Below, one piece after another: positions 11,721-23,212 of a DNA stretch of 64,000 nucleotides. Below the pieces are notes generated by a model, which made no database searches, was not told where the DNA came from, and was given only the letters and a program-made list of their open reading frames with translations. Positions within the stretch are counted from its first letter, which is position 1, and every line of letters starts with the position of its first letter. Source of the stretch: Guadua angustifolia. Lineage: Eukaryota > Streptophyta > Magnoliopsida > Poales > Poaceae. A program made the position numbers and the translations under genes. Where the stretch lies: assembly GCA_036346375.1 (NCBI GenBank), contig CM070501.1, positions 54,167,326 through 54,231,325 on the forward strand, written 5' to 3'.

Positions 11721-11909
11721 TTACTTTGGCTGGTGGCCCACGGCGATGGCAGATGGGAGGTCGATCCGGCCGGGCAGTACGTAGTTTGAACAGCAGATCG
11801 AGCCATCCATCGATGGCAACAGCGGGAAGTTGACGCTCTTGTCGATGGATACATCGATGGAGTGACCGGAGACGTGAGCTCGGACCGGCGGCCCGTCGGT
11901 CAGGCTCAT
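11721..11909 (-). other. Exon-like coding fragment, unidentified
   Basis: A 62-residue minus-strand frame (starting MSLTDGPPVRAHVSGHSIDV, later CCSNYVLPGRIDLPSAIAVG) has a balanced composition unlike the neighbouring repeats. Near its 3' end is CCAAAGTAAGC, a possible splice donor. I do not recognise the family. It may be an isolated exon of a displaced host gene or a captured fragment. No further exons were found nearby. Confidence 0.3.
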
Positions 11910-12092
11910 GCCAAGCTAGGAAAGAGCCACGAGGCCGACGTACCAATCTACACGGCGCAAGTGGGGGAGTCCTGCCGGCCGGACAGTCTCTCTCCCTCTC
12001 TCCCCATCGATCAATCACACCATTAGATCCAGGGGGCCAATCCATGCATGCACATCTAGATCTTGTCATGCCGGACCTCATGTGGAGTGTAC

Positions 12093-12533
12093 CAATGGCG
12101 GAGCCAGCATTGCACTGGTATTGATATTTTGAAAACGCTATAAAATCTTGTTATCTTCAATGCTTACAAATACATTATACCATGCTATTATTCATCTATT
12201 TGTCACTCATCTTATTTCATAACTCAATCTTAATAATGTCTGTAGCTGACAAGACTCTTTGTATTGCTACGGTTGCAATAAGTAAAATCAATACCAATTC
12301 AATAAGGTGATATATCAATGAAAAAATCTAATTGGCTAATTTGGAATCCAGGTAATGAATGCAACAAAGTAAGTGATGCAGATATATATAAGTTCAATAC
12401 TTTTCAATTTAATATTTTAATTAACTAGAAAGGACTTGAAATTTTCATTATATATAAAGAGGAGTTTTTCACTGCTAGTTGGCTTAGGCCACGAGCCATT
12501 GTCTTGGCTATCCGAGGCCTAGCTCGCCCCTAC
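12093..12533. mobile_element. Possible hAT-derived MITE remnant
   Basis: CAATGGCGGAGCCAGC at 12093 is close to the terminal repeat of the hAT at 49543 (CATGGGCGGAGCCAGC). An approximate inverted match, GGCCTAGCTCGCCCC, lies near 12533. Target duplications do not match, so the boundaries are weak. No coding sequence is present. Confidence 0.3.
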
Positions 12534-12774
12534 TTCTATACCCCTCTCCTTTAATTAATTTCAATATTATTTACTACCATAGACTAGATTGAGACACACA
12601 ATCCAAATATATAATAAAAATAGATAATACAGATTTTTATAAATATATCTTGGCGGAAGTACAAATATCTAGAATGATATCAATTCAGGAATGGAGAAAG
12701 TAGAAATGTTGAGTAGAATGCGTCCTTTGGTTCTTTTGGATGAGATGGTGTTTGGCATCAGTACATGATACGAA

Positions 12775-13396
12775 CTAGCCATAATCATGCACTGCGCTGT
12801 GCCATACGAAATTTAGTCGCACGACGCTGCGCCGCGCAAAATTTGGTCTCATGGGTATTTCTGAAAAAATTGTGTAATTTCGATTTTCTCGATGCACGAA
12901 ATTTGGTCCGACGAATATTTCTGAAAAAAAACTGCGTAACTTCGGTTTTCTTTTTCTTTTTTTTTAAAAATAGGTTGCTAGGAGACGTCGGCGAATCTGC
13001 TTATTGCTAGGAGACATTAGCAAATTTGTGGATTTTTTTGAGAAAAACATGGAGGGACCTAAACACATTTTTTGGCACATTTTTTTAAAAAAAAAGGTTA
13101 CTAGGAGTCGTGGCGAATCTGTAGATCGCTAAACGTATTTTTTGGGTGCAATTTTGTTTTTTTAAATGGATTGCTAGGAGGCGTCGGTGAATCTGTGGCA
13201 ATTTTGTTAAAAACCGTCAAGAGGATCTGAACGTAAACCACGAAAGGACGTAATGTAATTTCGGATTTTTTCGAGTCTATTTTGCTAAAAATCGATCGGA
13301 GGACCTAAATGTAATTTTATTTTATCTTTTGAGAATCTCACTGCGAAGGAGGTGATGTGGCACCTCAAGAGGCTCAAATCCATATGGCATAAGGTA
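12775..13396 (-). mobile_element. Non-autonomous Helitron-like element (copy 4, minus strand)
   Basis: Read on the minus strand, the 3' end has a hairpin GCAC-TGCGCT-GTGC (plus 12789-12802), about ten bases of spacer, then CTAG (12775-12778) followed by T, as in Helitrons. The opposite end read on the minus strand has CTTATGCC, ATTTGA and TGCCACATCACC, in the same order as the element near 53855-54333. The interior repeats TTGCTAGGAG(A/G)CGTCGG(C/T)GAATCTG. It has no coding sequence. Confidence 0.55.
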
Positions 13397-13579
13397 TAGT
13401 ATATGCCTTGTGTGCCGTATAAACAATTAATGGAGCCAAAATTAATTAAACGTATGTAGCTAATTGTTTGGATTTCGTGAGCTAAATATTGAGGCATTCA
13501 ATCGTAATTTTTGCTAGTATATATTGTGTCAACCTATCTATATCCGAAATGCAAGTTGCTTCAAAGACTTGGGTCCCAA

Positions 13580-14504
13580 TAGGTACCCCCTTTATAGCGC
13601 TGAGAATTGCCGAGACGCCAGCCCCTCCACCTGTCCCCTTGCCGATTTTGCGAAAAACCCCGCTTCTTGAAATTACGTATAGGTCCTTCCAAATTACAAA
13701 TAGATTCTTCGTGATTTTTTGTGAGACAAAAAAATATTTTTTTTTCTTCGCGTTTAGGTCCCCGGCGCGGTATTTTACGGAAAAACCTCCCGTTAATTAC
13801 AAATCGCGGGCAAACCCTTTTCTAATTTTTCAGGATAGCGAACATGTCCAAAAAATTAACAAACAAGTCCCTGGTTCTTACGTTCAGGTCCTTTCTCCGT
13901 TTTTCCCGAAAAAAATGTTTTCGCCACAAAAAAAACACAGATTCGTCTCCGTTTTTCTCGGAAAAAATGTTTTCGTCACAAAAAAACCACGTTTTCCCCG
14001 AAAAAAATATTTTTACCGCAAAAAAAACACATATTCGTCGAAGGTTTATAGCAACTTATCGATTTGCCAATCCGTTTTTACCGGAAAAAATGTTTTCGCC
14101 ACAAAAAAAAACACGTTCTTCCCGGGAAAAAAAATACTCCACAAAAAAACACGTTTTTTCTCGGAAAAAAGGTTTTCGCCACAAAAAAAACGCAGATTCG
14201 TCGAAGGTTCGCGTTTTTCACGAAAAAAAAATTTTCGCCACAAAAAAACGCAGATTCGTCGAAGGTTCGCGTTTTTCCCGAAAAAAAAGTTTTCGCCACA
14301 AAAAAACACAGATTCGTCAAAGGTTTATAACAACTTATCGATTTGCCGATCCGTTTTTACCGGAAAAAATGTTTTCGCCGCAAAAAAAACGCGTTTTTCC
14401 CGGAAAAAATGTTTTCGCCACAAAAAAACACGTTTTTCATGGATTCGCCGATGGGTCCTATCGACTCTACAAAACGGCGCAGCGTAGCGCGCTATTATTG
14501 CTAG
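13580..14504 (+). mobile_element. Non-autonomous Helitron-like element (copy 2)
   Basis: The 3' end has GCGC-AGCGTA-GCGC, a short AT spacer and CTAG (14501-14504) followed by T. The insertion is supported by an empty site: GGGTCCCAA at 13571-13579 and TCATTATGA after 14504 are continuous as GGGTCCCAATCATTGTGA at about 17915-17932, giving insertion between A and T with no duplication. The 5' end reads TAGGTACC, not the usual TC. Its interior shares the 'aggtcc' segment with copy 1 but then carries a different minisatellite. Confidence 0.75.
13900..14440 (+). repeat. Minisatellite inside Helitron-like copy 2
   Basis: A short unit of the type GTTTT(T/C)CCCGGAAAAAATG plus TTTTCGCCACAAAAAAAC recurs about a dozen times, some followed by GCAGATTCGTCGAAGGTT. 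Long frames through it (up to 332 codons) are a by-product of repetition; they give Lys/Phe/Arg-rich peptides and should not be read as genes. Confidence 0.8.
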
Positions 14505-16270
14505 TCATTATGAAGCAACTGAAATCCAACCAAATCTCCTGACACCAGGTGTGATGATACTAACTGTTTAGATCAAGAACGACCTCCTCTATGAAGAAGA
14601 TTGCGGATTCTCTACGGGACATCGGTGCTGGTCTGCTGGACACTTCAAAAAAAAGTTATAGCTCCATGTGTATATCTAACTCAATGTTAAAACAGAATTT
14701 ACCACAAACTATCTACATCCAAAATGCAAGAACTGCTTCACGCTAGTGGGTCTCACGCTAGATGGGTCCAACCGTCCTGAGGTAATGATGAAACTAATGT
14801 TAGGGTTAGCAGCATGGTAAAATAATTAGAGATAAAATTTAACGTGGAAAAACTCTTAGAAGAAAAATCACGGAAAATAATCCATTATAATGTTTCAAGG
14901 ATTACAAGTATAGGGGGTTGAATTATATAGCCAAAAAGTCCTAGTTATCGAAGATTTGGACGAACAACATATTTGGATAAAACCAAATAATATGGTAAGT
15001 TGAGATATTGAGTTATCTTCAATAAATCTCCCCTTAAATCAAAATCTATAACAAAATTGTTTCAAAAAAACCACAAAGGATATGAAATACTGGAATAGTC
15101 TTATATAAACGCTTCTCGTAAAGCAATATTAAGCAAATCACCAGTAGATCGACAGAAAGATTGGAATAATTAATCCAAACACATAGCTACCAATAAAGCA
15201 GACGAAGAAATATGAGTCTTCAACAATTTATAACCCTAGTAAAATCTGAGTTTATGCAACTGACCTCCTGAAACAGACGCTTAGTCATCAAATAACATAA
15301 TCCATGATATTACTTGTGGTGCTGGGTAGATAGCGAAGACTACACATAACATAATTTGACTTGTTCCACCTGGAAAAAAAATTCGGCAAACTGCCTACTG
15401 AAAATCCATAACATGGTTGAAACTGCTAAAAAAATGTCAATACGAAGAAAAAAATTCTTGTGCTATCAATGGAGTATAAATTGCAGTAGACCCCTCATAT
15501 CGAGAAAAGACAGCAAAACAATATTGTAGTATCCACATAGAAACAAACTCCTTGCACTTTAAACCTTCATCTCAAATTGGCATTGGAACAAAACCTTCAC
15601 TAGAAAAACTCTAAAGAGTATAATGTTATCATTAGGGTGTCATCGAATTCCAAATTGACGTTGCCAAAACCTCCATAATTGTCGTGCAATCGATCCAAAT
15701 TGCAACGCATTCAAAGTGAATAAAACACCAAAATAATGGTGATGAAGCACCAAATTTAGTTATCTCATCAACTGACTTTTTTTCTCCAAAGGTAGACAAT
15801 GAAACGTCGAATAGAATCTCCAATGATAAATTTCTCTTGAATTGCAATAAATGATATCCACCAATAATATGCATAAAAACATTAATTGTAATGAATGAAA
15901 TCTGTCAATAATATGAGCACAAAATAATAGACACAATGGCCTAAACCGTGCATTAATATCCGTTAATAATAAACATGAAATATGCATGAAATACCACTAA
16001 TAATATGAGCACAAAATAATAGGCATAAAAACCTGAACTTTGCATGAATACAGTCAAATAATCAGAATTGTAATAAAATCTAACTTTTGCTGGCACTGAA
16101 CCAGTCACTGGGGTGAAAAACAATTCTTTCCCTCACGCCCACATATTGAAGAATAGGTTTCATCTAAATCTGTCATATAAAGAAACTGATCTTGCAATCG
16201 AACTTCTCAATGTCAAATATGGTGGAGAATAAAATTGCAGATCAAAGAATATACAGTAGATTATAAAAAA
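14505..16270. other. AT-rich sequence with tandem-unit remnant and LTR-like relative
   Basis: From 14505 to about 14760 the sequence is one unit of the tandem family at 17570-18400. 14798-15035 is a diverged relative of the LTR-like segment at 4113-4338. Around 15906 and 15996 the phrase AATATGAGCACAAAATAATAG is repeated with a period near 90 bp. No gene is evident. Confidence 0.5.
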
Positions 16271-16288
16271 AACTTTTTGGTATGCTCT

Positions 16289-17380
16289 TTTTTTAGATAA
16301 AGGATTAAAATCCGGCCTCTGCAATTGCACACAGCCGAGTTCTTACAAATATCACATCCGCATATCATTATTGAATAATAGAGAAAAAGAGAGTGTAAAA
16401 TTAAAAGCAAATTCTATAATTGCTTCTCCATCCATTCTTGGAAAAAATGTCCAATGCCACAACCTCCAATACATTGCAAACCAGTTGAATGGTCTCCCTG
16501 TTGTCCTCAGACTGCAATAGAGTCCAAAATCGCATCCAGAATGTTCCCCTGAACGTAGCCTTTATCACGACCACACCCTTGAAATCTTGGGGGACAAAGA
16601 CCTCCACGAGCAGGATGAAGTTGACCACCATAGCTGCGACCATGAAATCGATCGTCACCAGTAGCCGCCGCACCGCCCGCCATGACTTTGAATAGATTCT
16701 TAAAGCATCGTCGCACATCCAGTTGCACTTCACCGAGATTAGACTCAGGAACAAAGGCAAATTGCTGCAAGAGGACTGGAATTTGCCTCCGGCAACAGGG
16801 GCCGAAAATCTCCGCGACAAATGCATCTTCTCCAAATTTGAAGAAGAAAGACGATACCTTGTACTATCCAACTCACCCTGCGAATTGCACCTCCTTTCAT
16901 CCAAAACAGATTTCGGAATGAAGGCCATCCGAAAGGAATGAGCACGACCGCCATGGCGTCGCCTCATCCAGATCCTTCCACTCTCCCTCCCTATTGGAAG
17001 ACTATCCGATCTTGCCCGATCCGCACGACCCGCCCAACATGGAGCCCGCCGCCGCCTCAACCGCCTTCGCAGCAACGGCGGCGTGGGCCATCAGCCCACC
17101 GCGCGCCCTACATCCCGACAGATAGATCCGGGAACCACGATCTGGTGAGCCTCGCAAAAACAAATCTCAGAGAGCTTAACCTGGTAATACTCCGATCCAG
17201 GAGCCCGCCTCTGCAGCGAGTACTTGTAGTGAATCCAATCGTGTAGATGGCGAGGGAGGATTGCGCGACGCCAAGGAGCGCGGAGGAGGGCCGCGAGGAG
17301 GAGAGGGGCGTGGCGGCGGCCGTGGGAACCCCCCACGCCTCAACTTACTAATTAGTTATGGAACTAATTAGTTACGCCTC
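16289..17380 (-). mobile_element. Poly(A)-ended retroposon with 18-bp target duplication
   Basis: The segment is flanked by an exact 18-bp repeat AACTTTTTGGTATGCTCT (16271-16288 and 17381-17398). On the minus strand it ends CCTTTATCTAAAAAAAG, a tail typical of plant LINE/SINE retroposition. It starts with GC-rich sequence. The minus strand contains frames of 224, 87 and 69 codons, none of which I can assign to LINE ORF1, reverse transcriptase or a host gene. A 5'-truncated or non-autonomous LINE derivative is the best reading; a processed copy of a cellular transcript is the alternative. Confidence 0.7.
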
Positions 17381-17569
17381 AACTTTTTGGTATGCTCTAG
17401 TGCACGTATCAATTTTCTGGAGCATTCTAGTACACCTCAGGTGCAGTTAGCAATATGAACCGAAAAGCTAGAGCTTCTGAGAAGCTAGAGCCAAAAGAAA
17501 CTGAGAAGCTACTGAACGATAAAACTGGACGCCGTAACTCTAACGAGTGATATCAAAACTCGAACCCTA

Positions 17570-18400
17570 ACACCTAATTAACCAAATCTCCAGGTGATCT
17601 CCCATCACTCAGTAATATTAACTATTTAGATCGAGAACCTCCACTATATAAACTCATTTAGAACGTAGGAATTCAACAGGAAGCAAATTTTCACAGGGAT
17701 CGAAAAAAATTCCATTCTCGTATTTCAAACCGAGCCTACAGAAGACCATGCATTCTCTACAGGACATCAATGCTAAACATATCAACACAGCTATATATAG
17801 CTCCAATTATCTAACTCAAAGTAAAAAAGAAGAAGAAGAAGAATCGACCACGAATTATCTAGACCGAGAACGCAAGAATGATTTCACACCATATATATAT
17901 ATATATGTGTGTATGGGTCCCAATCATTGTGACGTAACTGAAATCCAACCAAATCTCTAGGCGGATCTCCTGTCTTTGAAGGATCTCACGAAGTAATATT
18001 AACTGTTTAGATGATCAAGAACCTCCATTCTAGAGAAGACTACAGATTCCTTTTGGGACATCGATATATACTAGATGTATCAACGCAACTATAGCTGCAA
18101 TTATCTAACGCAGCAGAATTGACAGCAAACTATCAACATCCAAAATGCAAAGAACGATTTCACGCTGAATACACGGGTCCCCGTCACCATAATGAGCTGA
18201 AAACCAACCAAATCTCTAGGCGATTTACCGTCACCAAAGGCTGCTAACTGTTCCAGTCAAGAATCTCTCGCTAGAAGAGGACAATGGATTCCCCATGGTA
18301 CGTCGGCACTACACGTATCAACATAACTACGGCCAATGGGCAAAAACAAGAAATTGACCACTTTGATTAATCCCCCGACTAGCCTCCGTGATGATTAATT
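17570..18400 (+). repeat. Tandem array of about 260-365 bp units
   Basis: Blocks AACCAAATCTC(T/C)AGG, ACTGTTTAGATC, AAGAACCTCC and CATCCAAAATGCAA recur in order starting near 17575, 17940 and 18202, with another unit at 14519-14760. Units differ by many substitutions and indels, so the array is old. One unit boundary supplies the empty site for Helitron copy 2. Confidence 0.6.
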
Positions 18401-19949
18401 ACTGTTTAATGATTGGTACAATAGGAACTAATTAGTCAAACAAGGAAAAGCCGGCACACGAAATTCTAGAACTTTGATGAAAAACAGTATCCCTCCCCTC
18501 TTTTGTGACATCGCTTTAAGATGCACGTATGTAGTCAATATTTTAAAACTTTAATCGCTAATATATATAAAAAATATTTGAATTTGTTATGCGGAACTGT
18601 TACCACTAGATCGTCACAAAAAATTCTTTCATATCATTGTATTTTTTATATTTTTTATTAGCATATAATTATAATAAGTAAATATTAAATATATGTATTA
18701 GAGACGGCGTCGACGTCCCAAACAACAAGTAAGAAAACAAAGGTACCAGTGTAGAACATAGGGATTAGAAGTGTTGGAGAAAAAGGACGGAACTATGTTT
18801 TGTTCTTCAAAAAGAAAGTGCTAACTACTAAGTAAGAAAGAATTAGCCATGTGGTTGTGTGATACAACGAAAACTCAATTTATAATAAAAAATTATTCGC
18901 AAAGAGTACTAATCTTATCTGAATAATAATGTTCACTCCAAATGTACAATGGTTAAAAGTTAAATCAATTCATCGAAGCATACAAATTTTAAGCACCTGT
19001 TTACAAACTCGAGCTTAAAATTATCTTTAATTTCACAAACTTAAATAATAATATCGCAACACTTGGGATTGTAAATTTGTAATGGCATAATTCGAGATCG
19101 ATCGATCGACCGAAAAAGGCATTACCTGCTGTCCCATGGAGCGCAAAGGCATTGAAGAGGTAGGTGTCATCTGTATGTGGTTGCCACCACTAGTTCATAC
19201 GCCTTGCTCCAGCCATACCATAGCCCCACCCCATCAACCAGCTCCAACACCTCCTCGCCTCCCCCCGTGAGCGCCTCCCTCAACCTATTGACATCATCCA
19301 ACGCAACGAGAGCTCCAGCAGGGCCGCCAGCCTATCTCGCCGCCCACCATCGGTGACTTGCCCCTATGCCGCATCGACGAGATTAAGAAGGTCGCATATT
19401 ACCTCCGCTCAACGGATAAGTTCAACACAACTGCAGAAGAGGTAAGAAGCGGGGGGTTATATAGATTCAACAACCAAGAAAATATCTATAGAATCCAGAT
19501 TAAGAAATATTCAAATAAGGAAAGCAACAAAAAGGGAAAAAGGTGAGAAGAGACCCAACTCCATAAATCGGAGCTCTCTTCCGTCGGAAGAGAATCAATC
19601 AATCCAATTCGAAAAGCACAGGGAGCAATCACCGCCGATTCGAATGCCAGATCAATGGGAGAAAGGAAAGCAATAAATGAGTCATGCATATCCATTTACC
19701 TCCCGCGATGGGATGATCCAATCCAATCTACCGAGGTAGCCAATGCCAGCTTCCCACTCAGCCACGCGGGTGCACACACGTGTCAGGTTGAGGGTGAAGA
19801 ACGGGCGTACCACCACCAACTCTTAATTAGAATTAGTAGAGATAGAGATAACAAAGTTATCTAGTTGCTTCATGCATAGTCGTGCGCATGTTGTTGGTCG
19901 GCCGGAATCAAGACCATATGTGATTAGATAAAAAGAAAAGATGATCTTA
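18401..19949. other. Intergenic sequence with exon-like GC-rich patch
   Basis: 18401-19090 is AT-rich and featureless. At about 19140-19440 the GC content rises. On the minus strand one frame reads through segments such as LDDVNRLREAL and EEVLELVDGVGLWYGWSKAY; on the plus strand a frame at 19358 has IDEIKKVAYYLRSTDKFNTT followed by a possible donor (GAAGAGGTAAG). I recognise neither. They could be exons of a decayed or captured gene. Confidence 0.3.
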
Positions 19950-20199
19950 TCTACACATAAGGGTGAAAACGGGTCGGATATGGTCGGGTAGTAGGTCATC
20001 CTGTATCCTACCCTAATTATTTTTTCAGATATGGGTACGGGTACGGGTAGTGAAAAATCGGGTAGGATACGGATACCGGGTATTTACGAACAGGCAGAAA
20101 ACGGATACCGGATATTATACGGATGGGTACAATATGGATAACGGGTATTTAGTCGAATAATACGCAAACTACCTAGGATCAAAGTATGTGACAAAAATA

Positions 20200-20560
20200 A
20201 TTTAACTAACACATATGGTCCAATTATCACACATAATTCAACAAATAGACCCAAATTAAGATATAAGACAACACATGGAGTTGAATAAACACACGTACTC
20301 CAATATAGAGTCTAATTAATATATAATCTAACACATAGAGTCCAATAAATACACATAGTCTAACATAGAGTTTAATTAACACATAATTCAACACATAAAG
20401 GCCAATAAACATGCATAGTTCAACAAAAAGTCCAATTAATACACATAGTCCAACATAGGGAGTGCAATTCACATATAGACTTCGACACACATGGAGTTCA
20501 ATTCAAACACATAGTTCAACATATAGAGTACAATTAACAAACGAAATAAAATTCATCATG
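20200..20560. repeat. Degenerate short tandem repeats inside hAT
   Basis: Variants of ACACATAGTCCAACATAGAGT and CCAATTAA(C/T)ACA recur irregularly about ten times between the left subterminal region and the transposase 3' end. No coding meaning is apparent. Confidence 0.6.
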
Positions 20561-20743
20561 CGTGCATGAAGGTCTCAATTCTCAAGTTTCAACATCGTCT
20601 TTCATCCCCATAGCATTCGTATCTTCAATTAAAGTTTCTATTTTACCCTTTGAACATGAAATTGATAAACAACAAATTGGTAATTATGAACAAAGATATA
20701 TACATAATATATAAAGAAAGCCACGTAAACAAGATAATAATTT

Positions 20744-23170
20744 ACCATTTCGTGAAGCAATCATCCAATCCTTTGTACAAACTAAGGCCTCAACAATTTC
20801 AGCATCAAAACGACTACGAAATGGATCAATAACATGTCCACCGGTGCTAAATGCCGACTCTAAAGAGACCACAGACACTTGCATAGATAACACATCACGA
20901 GCAAGGCAAGAAAGAATATAAAAAGTTATCATTCGCCCCTTCCGCCATGATAGCACATCAAATGCTCCATCACCATCATTGAACTTCAATAGTCCTTCAC
21001 TCATGGAGACATCTAATTCAGACATGTTGCTTTCATTGCTAGTGGTGTGATACAACACATCAATATCAACTTCATCATCATCCTAATCATCCAATTTGTG
21101 ATTCTTTGAGTTAGAAGCCAAATCAACTTCTTGCGAAGTAGATGGCTTATTGATACTAGATGAATAAAATGCAAATAACTCATTGATCACATTCATAAAT
21201 TCCACCTTCTCTAACTCAGTCATCTCATGGTGATATATTTTAGATAAGTATAACTCAACCATCTTATGTTTGTACCTAGGATCAAGAAAGGCTGCCACTG
21301 CCAAAGCCATATTGCTCATGTCCCAGTACTTTTCAAACTTTTCATTCATAACTTCGGCCAAGTTAGAAATTATGATATTACTATGCTGACACCATCTTCC
21401 AATAGAAATCTTGATCTCACAAAATTTCCGATAGAAATGATTTGCAGTATGATAAGATGTGCCAGAGAAAAGTAAAGTGACAACATAAAACTTTTTCAAA
21501 CATCTACAAATATTTGTTGCATTCAACCAATCATCACTTGAAGGGGTGATATGTGCATACCTAACCTTATCTTTAAGAGCTAGACGATCAAAAGTATCCT
21601 TATAGTAAATAGCATCTCTTATCATAATATATGTAGAATTCCATCTTGTGTCAACATCTAAGGAAAGAACCTTTTTAGTGTCCAAATCACATTCTTTAGC
21701 ACACTTTTCAAATGCCTCCCATTGTTGAGGTGATCTTTTTACCATTATCATGAACTCTCTAATATTTCCAATAGAATCTTCAATTATTTGTAACCTATCT
21801 CTAGCAACAAGATTCAATATATGATTTGCACATCTCACATGAAAGAAATTACCACCACATACAAGGAAGTCTCTAGCATTTTCAATAACAACATCAACTG
21901 CAACTTTGTTTGAAGAAACATTGTCCAATGAAAGAGCAAACAATTTCTTATCAAGGTTCCAATTCAATACATTGGAAAAAAAAGTGTCACCCAATTTGAG
22001 CCCTGAATGACTGCCTTCTACATGGATAAATTGATAATCCTTTTTTGCATGTTCTAATTGTCATCAACCGAGTGCGCTGTGACACATATATATGCTTTGT
22101 TTTGAATTGATGTCCACATGTCCATAGTAAAACTAAAACGACAAGAGGGTGATTTGAAGTGTTCATACAACTTATTCTTTTTCTCTCTATAGAGATCTAT
22201 GATTTCTTTACAAATAGTAATACGAGATTTCACAGGAAAACTAAGTCGCAAGGACTTGATAAAATCAACAAGATACTCATGCTGAGAGATATTAAATGGA
22301 TACTCATGCATAATGATGGTATAATAAAATTTCCTTAAGCTAGCATCTTGATCATACTGATATGTTGCAATGCCATGCATATTCTGATTTATGAGTTGTT
22401 GACCTTTCACCACATTATGCTTAAACTTCAAATGATTACTGAAAGCCTTTGTACCATTTGAGCTTTCAGCCATGGTTGTATGTGAATATTTGTTACATTT
22501 ACACCATTGCTCCTTGATGATTGAACCATCATCCTTTGTTACCTCCTTTACAAACTTTGTGAAATATTGCCACACAAAGGAAGTGAGCTTCTTTCAGATT
22601 TAGGGTTTGCTTCTTCCTTTTTTCGCTCGGTTTAAGATTTGCACTTGCATTTGCACTTAGGGGTTATAAAGCTACATATACATTAATTTTGTGAATTAAA
22701 ATTTGAGTTCATAAATGTATGTAAAGATCACAAATATTATATATACCTTTGAATGGCTCTGTTGAAGACACCATAGCCTTGCTCGAGGTTGGTACTTTAA
22801 ATGCGAATGCCATGAACTTGCTCGTAGGGGTTCCACATGTCTTGTTGCTATTTGAGGATGTTATGACATCCTTGCTCTTACCCTTGCCCTTGCTAGTGCA
22901 AGTTGTAGCGTCTTTGCTAGAAGTGAATGACTGCATTCCTTGAAGATCCTCTAGTCGACGTATCTTTGTAGGGCGTCGGTTAACGATAGCAGTAGCAATA
23001 TTCTTCACCTTCTTTCCATGCTTGACGACAACATCCTCCGTCTTCTTGCCATGGTCAGTTGCAACCACAACATCTTCCTCAGTTGCAACCACAACAGCTT
23101 CCATAGCATCGGCGTGCACCTCCTTTGCTGTTTCTCCACCACTATTTCTGCCTCGTGACCCTCCCATCAC
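20744..23170 (-). pseudogene. hAT transposase, decayed (RICESLEEPER-like)
   Basis: A likely first exon (23170 to about 22752, donor AAAGGTATAT) encodes a Lys/Arg-rich N-terminus with KHGKKVKN and RRPTKIRRLEDLQG, a plausible nuclear signal. The next exon carries a BED-type zinc finger (WCKCNK...HLKFKH), then DMWTS and SLDNVSSN, which include acidic residues of the hAT RNase-H-like core, then HVRCANHILNLVA. The C-terminal part at 21058-20744 has the dimerisation block (SLESAFSTGG, DPFRSRF). The gene is broken by a TAG at 22056-22054 where tryptophan is usual, a frameshift near 22030, and a TAG at 21085-21083. The last coding codons may continue past a donor at about 20744. It lies within its own element in the usual place. 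Confidence 0.85.
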
Positions 23171-23182
23171 TGTTTAAGTTAA

Positions 23183-23212
23183 CTAGACCATTTAGCGCGC
23201 GTTGCGCGCTCT
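23183..23212 (-). promoter_or_regulatory. Helitron 3' terminal hairpin and CTAG end
   Basis: AGCGCGC and GCGCGCT form a 7-bp stem with a 3-base loop, about 6 bases from the terminal CTAG. In Helitrons the hairpin acts as the signal for ending rolling-circle strand transfer. The host base after CTAG on the minus strand is T, as expected for A/T insertion. Confidence 0.85.

Noticed and set aside
13489..14542. Overlapping long frames (332 and 232 codons) rich in Lys, Phe and Arg
   Set aside because: They arise from the AAAAAAC/TTTTCGCC minisatellite of Helitron-like copy 2. Both strands and several frames stay open, which reflects repetition and not coding.
20200..20560. Possible CRISPR-like spaced repeats
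   Set aside because: The repeats are degenerate, unequal in spacing, lie inside a plant hAT element and have no associated genes.
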